Positions 10,307 through 22,363 of a stretch of 64,000 nucleotides of DNA are shown here, one piece after another. This stretch comes from Muricea muricata (taxonomy: Eukaryota > Cnidaria > Anthozoa > Malacalcyonacea > Plexauridae). The stretch is taken from positions 2,108,001-2,172,000 of the forward strand of contig OY979721.1 in NCBI GenBank assembly GCA_963855995.1, read 5' to 3'. Below the pieces are notes generated by a model. It had not been told where the DNA came from and did not search any database. It worked only from the letters and a program-made list of their open reading frames with translations. Position numbers and translations under genes: made by a program. The stretch's first letter is position 1. The number at the start of each line of letters is the position of its first letter.

Positions 10307-12470
10307 CTATTTTCAATTAAATTTTAACGTTGCAACGTCGTAGTGGGCTTAATTCCGCCGGAATTGAACCCACGCCCTAATCGAAACAGCTTTTTTATAG
10401 GACTTCGCGATCAGATTTCAAAATGGTGGTAATTTCCGCCGAGAACACCATTAGATATATCCCACAAGGAGCAAACTGCACCCACACTCTGTTCAATTTC
10501 CCAGGCCAGTAGTACATGCGTGACTTGCCGGACCGAAAATTTTATCTGCGCAAACACATGCTGCAAATTGCGTATCACCATGGAGTTTGTCTCTGTTATG
10601 TGATACGGGCTTAAAACTAACAATTAAAACAAATACTATTGTTGTAAGTTCAATGTGAGGCTTACAATTATTCGATGCGTGTTATATGCAACCGTTTGAA
10701 ACACGCAAGAAAACCGTTCGGAGCATATCATAAACTATCGCTTTTATTTTGCATTATTTTGCTTCTTTTAGATATATCTCAAAATTACATAGCTGTCAAT
10801 AATATTTAGGCCATTAGCACAAAAATTGCTTTGAATGATAAAGAATCGTGCAATTAAACTTACCTTATAACTCAAATGTTTATCAAGCCTCGATGCTGCA
10901 CGTTTTAAAATGAATTATTGCGACACATGTACAAGGTTGCAACCGAGAACTACTAAAAAGACTATATACATGAAAAATATTTCTAATAGGCTAAACTGAT
11001 GAAGAATTGTTCGAAGTCTTACACTGTTGCCGAAAGCAAAAGACGCATTAACTATAAAGCCAGACGTTCAGCAAACATCATAATCTATTACAAAAGTAAA
11101 ATAATAACGCGCAAAATTCGAACCAACCTTCAAAAAATCTTTACTGTATTCTTCTCAATTTTCATTTTCTTCATTTAAAAATTCAATGCGCATTCTTCTT
11201 TATTTCAAGATAAACTACGTACAGAATTGAAAAAAAAACTAAGCTCGAATTAAATACATAATTACAAGGATCAACAAGAATGTGAAGAAAAAACAACAAG
11301 CAAATAATCCGTAAGGGCGAAATTAACGCCTGACACGTATTGGAAAACTCAAAATAGAATTAGCTACTTCAATTATTAAACAAATTCATTCAAAATGGGC
11401 TTACCTTGCGACAGAAATTAACGCCATTCCTCCGCCGACGTCAAAAGTGTTTAGAGATTTTAGAAAATAATACTAATTTTATCAGGCTGTCAAAAATTCT
11501 TGTATATCGACTTGAAGAAACGGTTTAGTCATCTTTGATTACCTTGTTTGCTTGCCTTCAAAGTCACAAGCCCCGAAGCAAATATTGGACCTGACGCTCA
11601 TGACTCAATACAACTTATAAAGTTAAGATAAGCTAGGACGTGGCCCCCGACCGCGCCAACAGCTGTTTTTACAAAACAATAATCGATGCTCACTTTTAAG
11701 AACTTAACTATCAATATAAGAATTTCGGGAACTCTGTATGTACTACTCAAGTCGTTAAATTTGGCAAAAGTAAGGAATTTTTGAAGTCTTGCACGGAGTT
11801 TTTGAATTTAACTTCATATGAGGTTTAATGTTTACTCATTTTCCCGTCGAGATGAAAATTGAAAAATATTCTCGCATTTTCATTGCTTTTACAAGGTCAC
11901 GCAGAAATCCTTATGAACTTTTGTTAATGAAAACTAAAATTTACATGATGTAATTATAGTAGAATTACAAATTTTAATTTAGAAATTGGCACATTTTTAA
12001 CAGAAACGCATGATTTGAAATCGTCGGACATTTGATGTAATCATGCTGTATTTGTCTCATCAGATTTTTAATTAGTTTATATGTCGGCGTATTGTAATTA
12101 AAACATAGCTGTGAAGTGCTGTGTTTTTCCCAAGAGAACTTATCATATGTTAATTCAAAGTTTAAGTTTCCATGTACGACCTGCAATTCGACATATTGTG
12201 ATACACTACTTTCGTATTTAGATACAATTACTTTTTGCAAGTGTCCATGTAAACGCAAATGTATTTTAAATGGGATAGTTTCAAGCAATTCTTTACCAAA
12301 AATTTCCCGCATTAAAAAACTGAAGTAAACGTTTCGAAATCTGCATATGCATTTTCAATTGCTCAGCTGCAATATGTGCTTTAAAACTGGGTTAAACTAA
12401 CCCGGGATGGAATACTCCATCCCTAGTGTAGAGTCTATAAAATAACCCAGCAGGCAAAAGTGGTTAAACG
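10307..12470. other. Gene-free stretch
   Basis: AT-rich DNA with no supported gene. A B-box-like GGGTTCAATTCCGGC lies on the minus strand near 10355-10372. Short ORFs at 10411-10623 and 11974-12312 (both minus) show no domain or family. Confidence 0.4.
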
Positions 12471-13215
12471 TTGAGTCAACGTGTAAAAGCACCTTCAATA
12501 CGTTAAATCAACTTAAAAAAAAGGATTCCCAATGCAAATTAGATCAACCGTTACTTTTGCAGATGTTGAAACAACGTCGAGATTACGTTTTCAATCTCGC
12601 CAACCATATTTCAATGTTGAATTAAAGGAGCAGTGTCATATTTCACGCATATGCTTCTGCGCATAATAAACTTGAAAGCGTTGGGCCAACGTTTTCAAGT
12701 TCGGAATCAAAGATGGCGTCCTCAAAGGAGGGCGAGCATGGTCTGAAATTCGATATTTCCGGATGATTAAAAAGCAACAGAATGACAAACTTCGAAGGAA
12801 ATTATACGAAAATCAACGCTAAAGAATTTATTCGGTGTGCAATCTATTTAAAGCATGGAAAATGCAAAAATCGAGGCGGGATGTAACCGTTGGATTTGCA
12901 GCGATTTCACTGCACATCTGTTGCTCTTGCATACAGAAGAAGGTAAAAATAATGCAATTTATGTGCTTTAATCAAGCTGAATCTACAAGAAATTCGTAAA
13001 ATAGCAAGAAAATAAAGAAATAAAATTTGCGTGAAATGTGACACTGCTCCTTTAACACTGGCAAATATTTTAAGTCAAATCGAGTCATATACCTGTAATC
13101 AACCATGAATGTATGTTAAATCGATGTCTGTTTGCTAATGTTGAGACACCGTTTGTAAAACAACGTCAGAATAACAACGTGAACCCCATCAACGTAATTT
13201 GAACCAAACATAGTT
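12470..13215. repeat. Dispersed AACGTTGA-rich repeat interrupted by a TTAA element
   Basis: Both flanks contain many variants of the same short phrases (AACGTTGAGTCAACGT, TGTTGAAACAACGTCGAG, TTGAGACACCG, CAACGTCAGAATAACAACG). The element at 12626-13051 sits in the middle. Similar phrases occur near 5415-5450. Confidence 0.5.
12626..13051. mobile_element. piggyBac-type MITE with TTAA target duplication
   Basis: The terminal inverted repeats AGGAGCAGTGTCATATTTCA and TGAAATGTGACACTGCTCCT are flanked by TTAA at 12622-12625 and 13052-13055. The element is 426 bp and has no transposase frame. TTAA duplications are the signature of the piggyBac superfamily. Confidence 0.8.
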
Positions 13216-13446
13216 ATGAACGCAACCTTCTGTCATCGCTAGGGCAGTATTTTCATTTATTCATTTATTTATTTTCAACGCTGCCATATATACATCAGTC
13301 AACGGTCTGGATTGAGATTTTATTGATCTCTTATTTTAGTCAAGTTTCTATTTATCTTTTTTGCCTGTATTCCGACAAAAGGAAATCACTATTAGACGAG
13401 AAGATGTACTGAAGCATATTTAGAGGTCCCTCTAGTCTACAGCAAG
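13216..13446. other. Gene-free stretch
   Basis: Nothing supported beyond an ATTTATTT run near 13257-13275. Confidence 0.35.
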
Positions 13447-13680
13447 GATCGGTTGTAAGAAAAGTGGATGGCGCTATTCCCGGTATAGTGACTTTTCAAA
13501 TTCTGAAGAAGGCATGAAAAGCAATATGAGGGATGTTGAACTCGCAAAAGATAAAAAATGATTTCACTCCAAAATGCTGAAATTTAATATGGGTTTTACC
13601 AGCTACTGAACATATTTAGGAAGTTCGAGAAAATCACTGTTCGATGAATAACGCAATTCACCATTTGCGCAACCAACCCC
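13447..13680. repeat. Family C foldback element, full-length diverged copy
   Basis: It starts GATCGGTTGTAAGAAAAGTG and ends TTGCGCAACCAACCCC. The internal phrases AGTGACTTTTCAAATTCTG, GGCATGAAAAGCAAT and ACCAGCTACTGAACAT match the copies at 5529-5978 and 28426-28665. Confidence 0.7.
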
Positions 13681-14958
13681 GGGAGTTTATAAACATACCA
13701 ATTACGTTTCTGCAGCATCTTCATGTCTTCCTACCGGTGGCGAATGGATTTCCTCGCTTCGTTGTACCTGTCGAAATTCCAACAGGGAGTTAGTAGGAAA
13801 TAAAAGAACAGTACCTGTCGCTCTGACACGAAATTAATGAAAGCGATAGAACTTCACGAAGAAAATATATAGCTATGTTCTAGCACATTCAACATGGTGA
13901 AACTAAAGAATAGCAGTGCGATCTTTTGAAGTAAATATGTTAAATATGACAAGATAAATGAAAGAGAATATAATGTTGTAATGGTATGTCACGTGAAATT
14001 TGTTTATAACTTGATAACGCGATTGTTGTCGTTGTATAGGTCGACTTATAATTCTCGTATTACCTTTGAAGAAAGTACAATGTATTTTTGACAGGCAAAA
14101 TCTAACGTTATGTCCATGACAAATATTTGTCACTCATTACGGTTGTCGCGATGACTATTACTAACGGCTTACTGTTCAAGATTTTTTTATAATATATCAT
14201 TGTAATAAACTAAATATCGAAACATATAGTAAACGCATAAAAAGTACAAGCGCAATTGAAGCACGAAATATTACACGTGAAGCCACATAGATTACAAACT
14301 GTTTTCGCAAAATCTTTGAACTTCGTATTCGCCCGCTGGATTGTACTTTGCCGTTTAAACGTCTAAGATTACATTGCACTACTGATGCGATCGCGCAAAG
14401 TTTTAGCCTCCACCGCAAATGTTTAAAAAGTAGATGAATTCCCTTGTGTTACAATACAATCTTTGCTTAGCACAGATTTTTTATGATTCTATAAATATGT
14501 ACAGTACAACAGTAGAAGAATACGCATGTAAACAAACGTAAACTACGTTTCCTACAGGTTGAAATAAATAAAATTTGGGAGACCACGATCACGTAACAAG
14601 AAATTCGGCAACTAAAGCTAGGACTGAAATTTGTGCCTAGCTAATAATTATAGTGATGATGCAACTCGAACCGACGGGCGGCTGCCTAAAATGTCCGCTC
14701 ACTTTTGAAGTTCACTTTTTGTGTGCTTTATTCTTCGTTGAAAAATGTATACCACATATAAAGCCTACATTACTTGTATCAAAATCTGCTGAGACATCTT
14801 GCATTTTTTTAAATTCGTTCAATATACACTGACGTGGTAAATGCTACAAAAAATATTTTCAAAATTAATTATTAATTCTATAGAACTTGCAGTATATCCA
14901 TAGTTTATAAAGAGGAACTCCACGCAATTGTAAAATGATATCGTTTCTTCTCCTGCAG
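13681..14958. other. Upstream region of the two-MANEC gene
   Basis: No supported coding sequence. A CTGCAG acceptor-like site at 14953-14958 directly precedes the exon with the start codon at 14976, so a separate 5' UTR exon may lie in this stretch. Confidence 0.35.
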
Positions 14959-14975
14959 ACTAAATTTCTCCTAAC

Positions 14976-17900
14976 ATGTTAACACCGTCTCTCCTGCTGG
15001 TGATGTCAATATGGATAAATCTTTGGCCTGATGTAGCGATGGCTCAAGGTAGGCAGGCTAATGTAACACACAATTCCTATGATAGACTTAATTTTGATCC
15101 CGGAAATATCGACAAATTCTTTAATCACAGCTAAAAACAGCATCTTCAGTTAGTAAGATTGCAAAGTTTGGAGGCGAAATGTTGTATATATTTGTAGTAT
15201 GCACTAGTCAATTGCCTGGATCAAAATGTAGTCTATATCTTTAGTGAGACCTAAGAATTTTCTTTTCCTGTGAGATGAACTTCTGCAAAGGTCCTATACA
15301 CATGGCCTACTCTATCCCCACTAAACATCATCCATACTTTAATACCCTCACTACCAACACTCTTACTCCTATTTCAACGCTCTACACACCTTCCTGTAAA
15401 GCAATGTCCATTTCACAATAAGCATACTAGGAATAAGCGTAAATTTGAAAGAGTGAACGAATTAACTATCATCGTACACTGTAATAGTCATGCAATGATA
15501 CACAGCTTGTACTCAGCTTTACACAGCATGCTTCCATATCTAAACCTCGCTATCAGCAATGGCTGTGGATTATACGGTCTATACGCGGGTGATGTCAAAG
15601 TGCCCCCACCTATTGCAGTAGATGCACTTTGAACACTCACACCCTTACTCTAACCGCACTACTCTGCAGTTTTTCAATACTTTCTGGTGGACAACAACAA
15701 ACAGACTGCTTCGGTGTTGGACACAATAAAACTGCCAACATGCACACACATAGACTTGAGACAAAACGTCACACTTCGCGGTGGAATAAAGTCAGGAAAT
15801 TTCACCAAACTTGGAGAGGTAGCGGACATGCAAACATGCATCGATGCTTGCTGCCAGGATTTAAAATGTGATGTAGCTTTTATGGCGGAGACAACGTGCT
15901 ACAGTTTGAAGTGCTTCAACGAGAGACTTTGTCAAACCGTACCAGCAAAACCACGACGGACCAAAAAGAGTGTTCAAATTTCGCACATAGTTCGAGGAGG
16001 AGGGAGAGGGGACGATCTGGAAACGTTTAGTCAGCAGCAAGGCATTGAAAAATATGGTAGGTGATGAACTCATTCAGTATTGTTCAAGGCATGTTAAGTT
16101 ACCATGATCTTGTTAGTAATGAGTTGATTCAATATTAATCAATGCATGTTAAGTTACCATGATCATGATGGTGATGACTTGATTTAGTGTTGGTCAATGC
16201 ATGTTAAGTTACTATGATCATGATGAATGAATGAATGAAACACCTTTGAATGAAACAACCCAAATGAGTTGATTTAGTGTTGGTCAATGCATGTTAAGTT
16301 ACCATGATCATGATGGTCATGAGTTGATTTAGTGTTGGTCAAGGCATGTTAAGTTACCGTGATCCTGATAGTAATGAATTGATTCAGTAATTGATTAAGT
16401 GTTAGTTGATCATGATCATGATGGTGATGAATTCATTCAATGTTAGTCAGTGCATGTTCAGTTACCATGACCATGATAGTAATGAAATGATTCAGCATTT
16501 GTCGAATTAAATACTGGGGATTCAAAATATGTGGTGGAGGCAGTGATGATGACGATGATGGGTCGTGATGGTTGTGGCGTTGGCAATGATGATAATTGTG
16601 ATGATTTTAAGCTTCCACCACCTCTTTTGATTCTCCCGTATCTAATTCGTTCTTCCGCAACTAACTATTCAACAACCTACTCTCTCTTAATCTCTCAGTT
16701 CCCAAAGACAAAAGCCAAAGAATTTGTACGCCAAGCAAGAGGGTTTACAATTCTTCTCTACGTGGAGGAAAATACGCCGGGAATATGGCACCAATGAACG
16801 TCTCAAATATCTACGAATGTATTGAAAGGTGTTGTAATAAGCCTCAATGCGATTTAGTTTACTGGAGGAAAGGAAGATGTCATGCTGTGTCTTGTTATAC
16901 GGATGAACTTTGTAAAAGTAGCCAAGCTGATAATGAGGAAGAGAATATATTGGTTTATATTAATAAAAGGGGAAGTAAAAGAATGAAAAATAAAGGTATA
17001 TCATTTGCTATCATGTTTGAATCAGGATTTATTTTAGGGTTCAGTGATAACCCATTTGTGGAGTGATGAATGTGATTCATACACCGATAAGCGAAATTAT
17101 GTGCAGTGATGAAACACTATTCTGTCCCTCGTTGCCAAGTATATCGTGCAATATAAATTTTTAACATATAAACTTTTTATGTTCTTGTTTACCGATGTAT
17201 TGTACTGACAACGGAGAAGCTTACAAGTGATTTCTCTCAATAAAATAACAAAGGACCCGGGACAGATCCCTGTGAAACATCACACGCGACACTACATTTA
17301 TTTCAAGTGGTAGAATTCAGAGTAACAATTTCTGATCACTAAGATATGAAACCAATCTTTAGGTACATTGAGCCCGTCCCCCTTTATCAGCTTTACGTAA
17401 ATTAATATTTTTTCATTTTCTTACTGTATACGAACAATGTTCTTGTCAAACACGCCTGTTCGTGCTCAAGTCAAGTCGAGGGAACTCAGAACTAGCTAGT
17501 ATCGTTGTTAACAGCGGCAATCTCCGATGACGGGCGCAACTTTACACTAGCACTTAACTCCAATCTCATCGAATAAAAAAATTATCTACAAGATTAAGAA
17601 AGCATTCTCTTTCATATATAGGCGTATGCACCAAGCAATGTACGAATGGTTTATGCATTAAAGACGACAATTGTGCATGCGATGTCGGGTTTCAAGGAAG
17701 TCAATGCAATCAGCCGGTGAAAAAAGGTTAAGTCATGCTTTTCGTTCAATGTTTTGGTTCATGTAGAAAAATGAGGATTTTGACGTTCCTGTTTGTTTGT
17801 TTGTTTGTTTGCTTGTTTGTTTGTTTGTTTGTTTGTTTGTTTGTTTGTTTGTTTGTTTGTTTGTTTGTTTGTTTGTTTGTTTGTTTGTTTGTTTGTTTGT

Positions 17901-20281
17901 TTGTTTGTTTGTTTGTTTGTTTGTTTGTTTGTTTGTTTGTTTGTTTGTTTGTTTGTTTGTTTGTTTGTTTGTTTGTTTGTTTGTTTGTTTGTTTGTTTGT
18001 TTGTTTGTTTGTTTGTTTGTTTGTTTGTTTGTTTGTTTGTTTGTTTGTTTGTTTGTTCTGGCTGCTGTTATTTGTGGTTATTGAGAGTTTTTCTTTCTTG
18101 ATGTTGCTCTCAAAACACAATTATTCTTTGCGATTTGATTTAGTCTTTTTCTGAGAATATTTTCGCTCACTACTTTGTATTTCACAGGATTTTGCGGCAA
18201 GCAAGGTTGCGGCGACAATGGACGCTGCCACACAAACGATACCTGCGTTTGCAGGAAAGGATATTTTGGCCATTTTTGTGATAAGACATGTATGTAGACA
18301 AACGTAAAACATGCCTGTCAACAGGCAAACTTCTCTTCACTTCCTTAACAGCAAAAAATGAACAACCTGTTTAGGGTTGATAAAAACAGGATTGAACATT
18401 GTCGTGCTGTCAACACCATTGGTAACCAAATGCTGTTCAGCATTGATGAGCCTGAATTAGTTCGCAACCAGGTGCAACAATGCTGAAAAGTATTGTTGAC
18501 AAGAATGAACACTGTTGGCAGTAAAACATTGTTTAATCCTGTTTCCATCAACCGTGAACAGGTTGTTCATTTTTCACTGTGTTACTACAGCCTTGCAAAG
18601 GTTTATCAGTATTCAACCAGCCCGTTCCTCTTTATCATGTATTCATATTATTATATTGATTACGAATATTTTTCTTTCCTGAACTGACAGTGGTTCTCTA
18701 CTTTCTAGTACAATGTCATCCAAAATGCAAACATGGCGTGTGCCTGAACAACACGACCAAAAACTACCTTTGTAGATGCGACATTGGATACGAAGGAAAA
18801 CATTGCGATAAAGCAAACGGAGGTAGGCGGTCAGGCTTCTTTTTCTTTTTCATATCCGTTCGGTATTTGCCCAAATTTATGACATCACCATATATTGAAA
18901 ACACATATTATCACGTAATTTGTTCATATATTGAAAACACCATTTTGAAGTAATTTGTTTGGATATTGAAAACACATATTCGACATTATAACGTCACACT
19001 AATTTACGCTGCTTATGCCAAATGCGGAAAAATACAAATGGCTTCTTCAGTAGATTGCGTCTTGTTAGCAAGACAAGCGTTTATTCTGAGTCCAATGTGA
19101 ATACAAAGAAATAATAAAACGGTTATTGAATTTGGATTGAATTATTTTAAGGCCTTTGTCCACCTTATCTGCCTCAGCCTTCGACACACATCCTACTCGA
19201 CCTGATTCAATAATTGTTTAATGCAACGAGCTCCTAAAAACGACATCATAAAAATTATGACACCCTTTCAATAAAGAAAATCGTGTCTTCCTACCTGTGG
19301 TGAGATGCCATAATAAACATTTTTCTCTTAATTTTTGTTTCTATAGATGTCCTTGTCGCTTCCGACGATGGCGAAGAAGTATTATTCACAAAACTAAAAG
19401 ATAAGGAATATTATGATTCCAGGGTAGGAGACTTCGAAATTATCGTTATGGTTTATTAACCCAGTCAAATTTGAATAGCGTTGTCTAGACGTGGTGGCTC
19501 CGTTAATGTAGTATATTACAATAAACTACCGACAATATAATTCTAGCAGATAATCACAGTTGTGCGATTCCTACAACTATGTGATCATGGAAAAATATCT
19601 CAAACGTGGCGGTCTAGTGTAGGTAGTATTTTACAATAAGCTGTCGTGGTTTGTACCTGACCTACCTGAAAAAGATGTCTCAGACGCGGTGGTCCAGTGC
19701 ACTCTGGACCACCACGTTTAAGATGTCTTTTTCAGATAGTTCAGGCCACAACTTATATTCGGCAGGTAAGTTCCTTCTTGTATGTTTGCATGGTGAATAT
19801 CAAATTAAAATATAATTCGGTGGAAACACCACGTAAATTTGTTATCGAAAGCTTATCGTTGCATAAGCTCGGATCTTCATCACTGATGAAGATCCGAGCT
19901 TACGGATCGAAAGCTTTGCGATGATAAATTTACGTAGTGTTTCCACAAAATTTTATTTTAATTTCAATACGGTAGGTAGTATTCTACAATAAGCAGTAGT
20001 GGTTCGTGTTTGGCATCTAAAAGGTGGTGTTTCAATGTAGTCGGTGTGCCTAAATCATTTTTGTATGTGCTTTCTTTCAGCGCCCTGAATTCATAGGGCC
20101 CAATGAATCGATCTCATCTATTGGAGTGGCACTGGGCTGTGCTTTTGCGGCTGCAATATTGGGGACAGCGGCAATCGTGTTTGTCACGCGTCGTATCTTG
20201 AAGAGTCGCTCAACTGTGAACTATGAACTGCTACGCGAACCGCTGCGACACGAGACGAAAAAACATCAATTTTCTTCGTAG
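14976..20281 (+). CDS. Type I membrane protein: signal peptide, two MANEC-like domains, three EGF domains, TM, short tail
   Basis: Eight exons join in one frame of 451 residues: 14976-15048, 15670-16056, 16699-16995, 17622-17726, 18188-18289, 18709-18822, 19347-19423 and 20081-20281 (TAG). Introns 1-6 are all phase 1, as in shuffled extracellular modules. Residues 1-24 are a hydrophobic signal peptide. The MANEC/MANSC-like domains span Cys49-Cys112 and Cys163-Cys225, each with eight cysteines; from the CIDACC and CIERCC motifs on, the gaps are 4, 1, 5, 10, 5 and 6 in both. Exons 4-6 each encode one six-cysteine EGF module. A juxtamembrane Asp/Lys-rich segment precedes the TM helix (about 398-420), the basic stop TRRILKSR, and a cytoplasmic YELL (433-436) of YxxPhi type. 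It is probably a paralogue of the gene at 3379-5340. A surface binding role is inferred; no ligand can be named. Confidence 0.85.
16070..16480. repeat. 55-bp tandem repeat in intron 2 of the two-MANEC gene
   Basis: The phrase CATGTTAAGTTACCATGATC recurs with starts at 16090, 16145, 16200, 16290, 16345 and, diverged, 16453. Adjacent units are 55 bp apart. An AATGAATGAATGAAA insertion near 16222-16240 explains the larger step. Confidence 0.75.
17791..18057. repeat. (GTTT)n microsatellite, about 267 bp
   Basis: About 67 tandem GTTT units with one C substitution near 17812. It lies in intron 4 of the two-MANEC gene, between the first and second EGF exons. It creates artificial long ORFs of Phe-Val-Cys-Leu on one strand and Asn-Lys-Gln-Thr on the other. 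Confidence 0.95.
18349..18586. repeat. Family B foldback element, copy in intron 5 of the two-MANEC gene
   Basis: The ends AGCAAAAAATGAACAACCTG and CAGGTTGTTCATTTTTCACT are inverted repeats. The interior has GATTGAACATTGTCG and AACATTGTTTAATCCTG. It is a diverged copy of the element at 27642-27876. Confidence 0.75.
19480..20040. repeat. Intron 7 repeats around a long hairpin
   Basis: The phrases ACGTGGTGGCTC / ACGTGGCGGTCTAG / ACGCGGTGGTCCAGTG and TAGTATNTTACAATAANC recur several times. At 19802-19967 there is a hairpin centred near 19882, with a perfect inner palindrome (CTCGGATCTTCATCACTGAT...). Its outer arms are GTGGAAACACCACGTAAATT and AATTTACGTAGTGTTTCCAC. Confidence 0.65.
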
Positions 20282-20519
20282 TAAAAGATAAATAGCGACT
20301 TGGAAGAGGCGGGTATTGAAATCACGGCTTAACTTTTTATAAAAGCAAAGTGTGGTTGAATTTTCAGCTGGCTAAAAATTCCAGCTAGTTAAAATTATGG
20401 TCAGTAGAAATAACCAACTTAACATAGTGTGCTCAATCATTGACCATTTATCTATGTGGCTGATGGATCTATAAGATACGTCGATATAAGACAGCTAAAC
20501 CGACCAATGGTCGGCTTAA

Positions 20520-20815
20520 AGGTAGCTTGCAACAAGTATGTTCACATCTTGCAACAGACTTGTTGTCAACAAGCCGATATCAGGATCGGTTCAATTGGCT
20601 TGTGACAGCTTTTTGACGATAAGTTGCTTAAAGTTGTCACCAGACGTGTTGCAAGTTGATTGTCAAAACTTTGTTATCCACAGGTTTCCTACAAGTTGTT
20701 TCAACAAGTTGTAACAAGTCTTCAAATGACAAGTTGCAGCAAGTCTGATTTTAAGACTTGTTGACAAGTTGGAACAAGACGGTAATATTGACAACTTCCA
20801 ACTAGTCTGTGGCGG
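20520..20815. repeat. Family F repeat, copy 2
   Basis: Dense alternation of CAACAAGTNTG, ACTTGTTG and CAAGTTG motifs, including TTGCAACAGACTTGTTGTCA and GACAAGTTGCAGCAAGTCTG. It ends ACTAGTCTGTGGCGGT. It starts about 240 bp after the stop of the two-MANEC gene. Confidence 0.6.
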
Positions 20816-22363
20816 TTTTGGTTATGAATTTCGATGCAGAAATTTCTCGAATAATCCTGCTTGTGAATTCCGAAATGAACGTTTTATAAACTTCGAACTT
20901 ACAAATTTCGGAATCTTCCGTCAAATACTAGCTAAAATCGACCGTAATAAGTCATAGCAGATTTGAACTAGCACTTTAAGGTGCACTTTGGGAATTTGAA
21001 TATTTTTAAAAACACATGCTATCTGTGTAATTCGAATTTGATAGTTTTTGAAAGATATCTTTCTTCTAAATTGCACAAGAAAGACTACCATATATTGTAT
21101 ACCTAAACAAAGACGCCGATATACGGTTAGGTGTTACAAACTTTTATTTGCCATAGGATGCAAAGCTACAAATATTACAAACACTACAAATAATTACAAA
21201 TAATTTAAATATCATTTAATAAATTAGTAATTAGACCTTAATTTTATAATAACATGATATATTACATTAATAAATTTAAAAACATCATATATACATTTAA
21301 ATAAAACTAACTGTACGATTGATAAAATAATAAATAAAAACAGTAAAAACGTTTTGTAAAATGTGGATGTTAGCAAGCACAGAATCTTGTCTGCATATGA
21401 AATTTTGTCTCACATCTTAAGTTCTTGATCAAATGCCTGCTTTGACAGTCAGTTGAGCAACAGTGTACTGCTCTTTACAAAAAATAAATGGTGATAGAAA
21501 TTACGTCTACTGTATATAAAAATTATGTTGAGTAACGTTTAAAACACGAGCAGGATCTGGTATAGCAGAGTATGTTAAATGGATTCAAAAATGACCCATT
21601 TTACAGCGATCTTGTGAGTTTATTTGCGAAGAAATTTTCAATATAGATGTTGTTTAGACGGGAAAAATCAAGGGAAAAATTTTGTGTAAATCAACCTGGA
21701 TCTTTTATCACATATAAAGACTCATTCACAATCAAGATTTCCATTGTGTTTTCCTCAGTATGTTCACCCAAATCATGTTTACAACATAAGTTTTAAAATA
21801 ATCAACACATTTAAGACGTTTTACATGTGGGATACGTTGGAAATATTTCACAACCACTTAATAACCATCTTGTCTCTTCTATATGGTGTATTATATTTTG
21901 GTCGTAACCATTTACAGACCACACTAAGTCATCGTAATTTTTATCACCACTTCGTTTAAAAATTAACAGTTAAAAAACAAGCTACTAGGAAACGATCTAC
22001 AATTCTACGACTATGTTTAATCCAACATCATGCTAGAAATCGTATGTTATATACACAATACATGCCTTAGCTGCCACAACAATCAGGACTTGGCTGAAAG
22101 AGAGTATAAAAATAGGTTCAAGATTCGCACAGGTGTAGCAATAGCTACTACCACAGGGCATAATAGGTTAAATTATAGACAATTAGTATTTAATTTGAGT
22201 GAAAATTCTAAGACTGTTATACTATATATTTACTGTTTTCAGGATACCATGTAAGGTTTACAAAAAAAAACACCAGAAAACCAACTCAGATGTAAGAGAT
22301 TTCAAGAGGTCATGTTAAGTTTCTAAAAAGAAAGACATATAAATTAAAATACTTTAATGAGAG
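20816..22363. other. Gene-free stretch between converging genes
   Basis: Very AT-rich from about 21120 to 21360. The short ORFs (for example 22030-22254) have no recognisable domain. No RNA gene seen. Confidence 0.4.

Noticed and set aside
17735..18154. Long ORFs of Phe-Val-Cys-Leu (plus) and Asn-Lys-Gln-Thr (minus) repeats
   Set aside because: They are translations of the GTTT microsatellite; a 4-bp unit is open in several frames on both strands.
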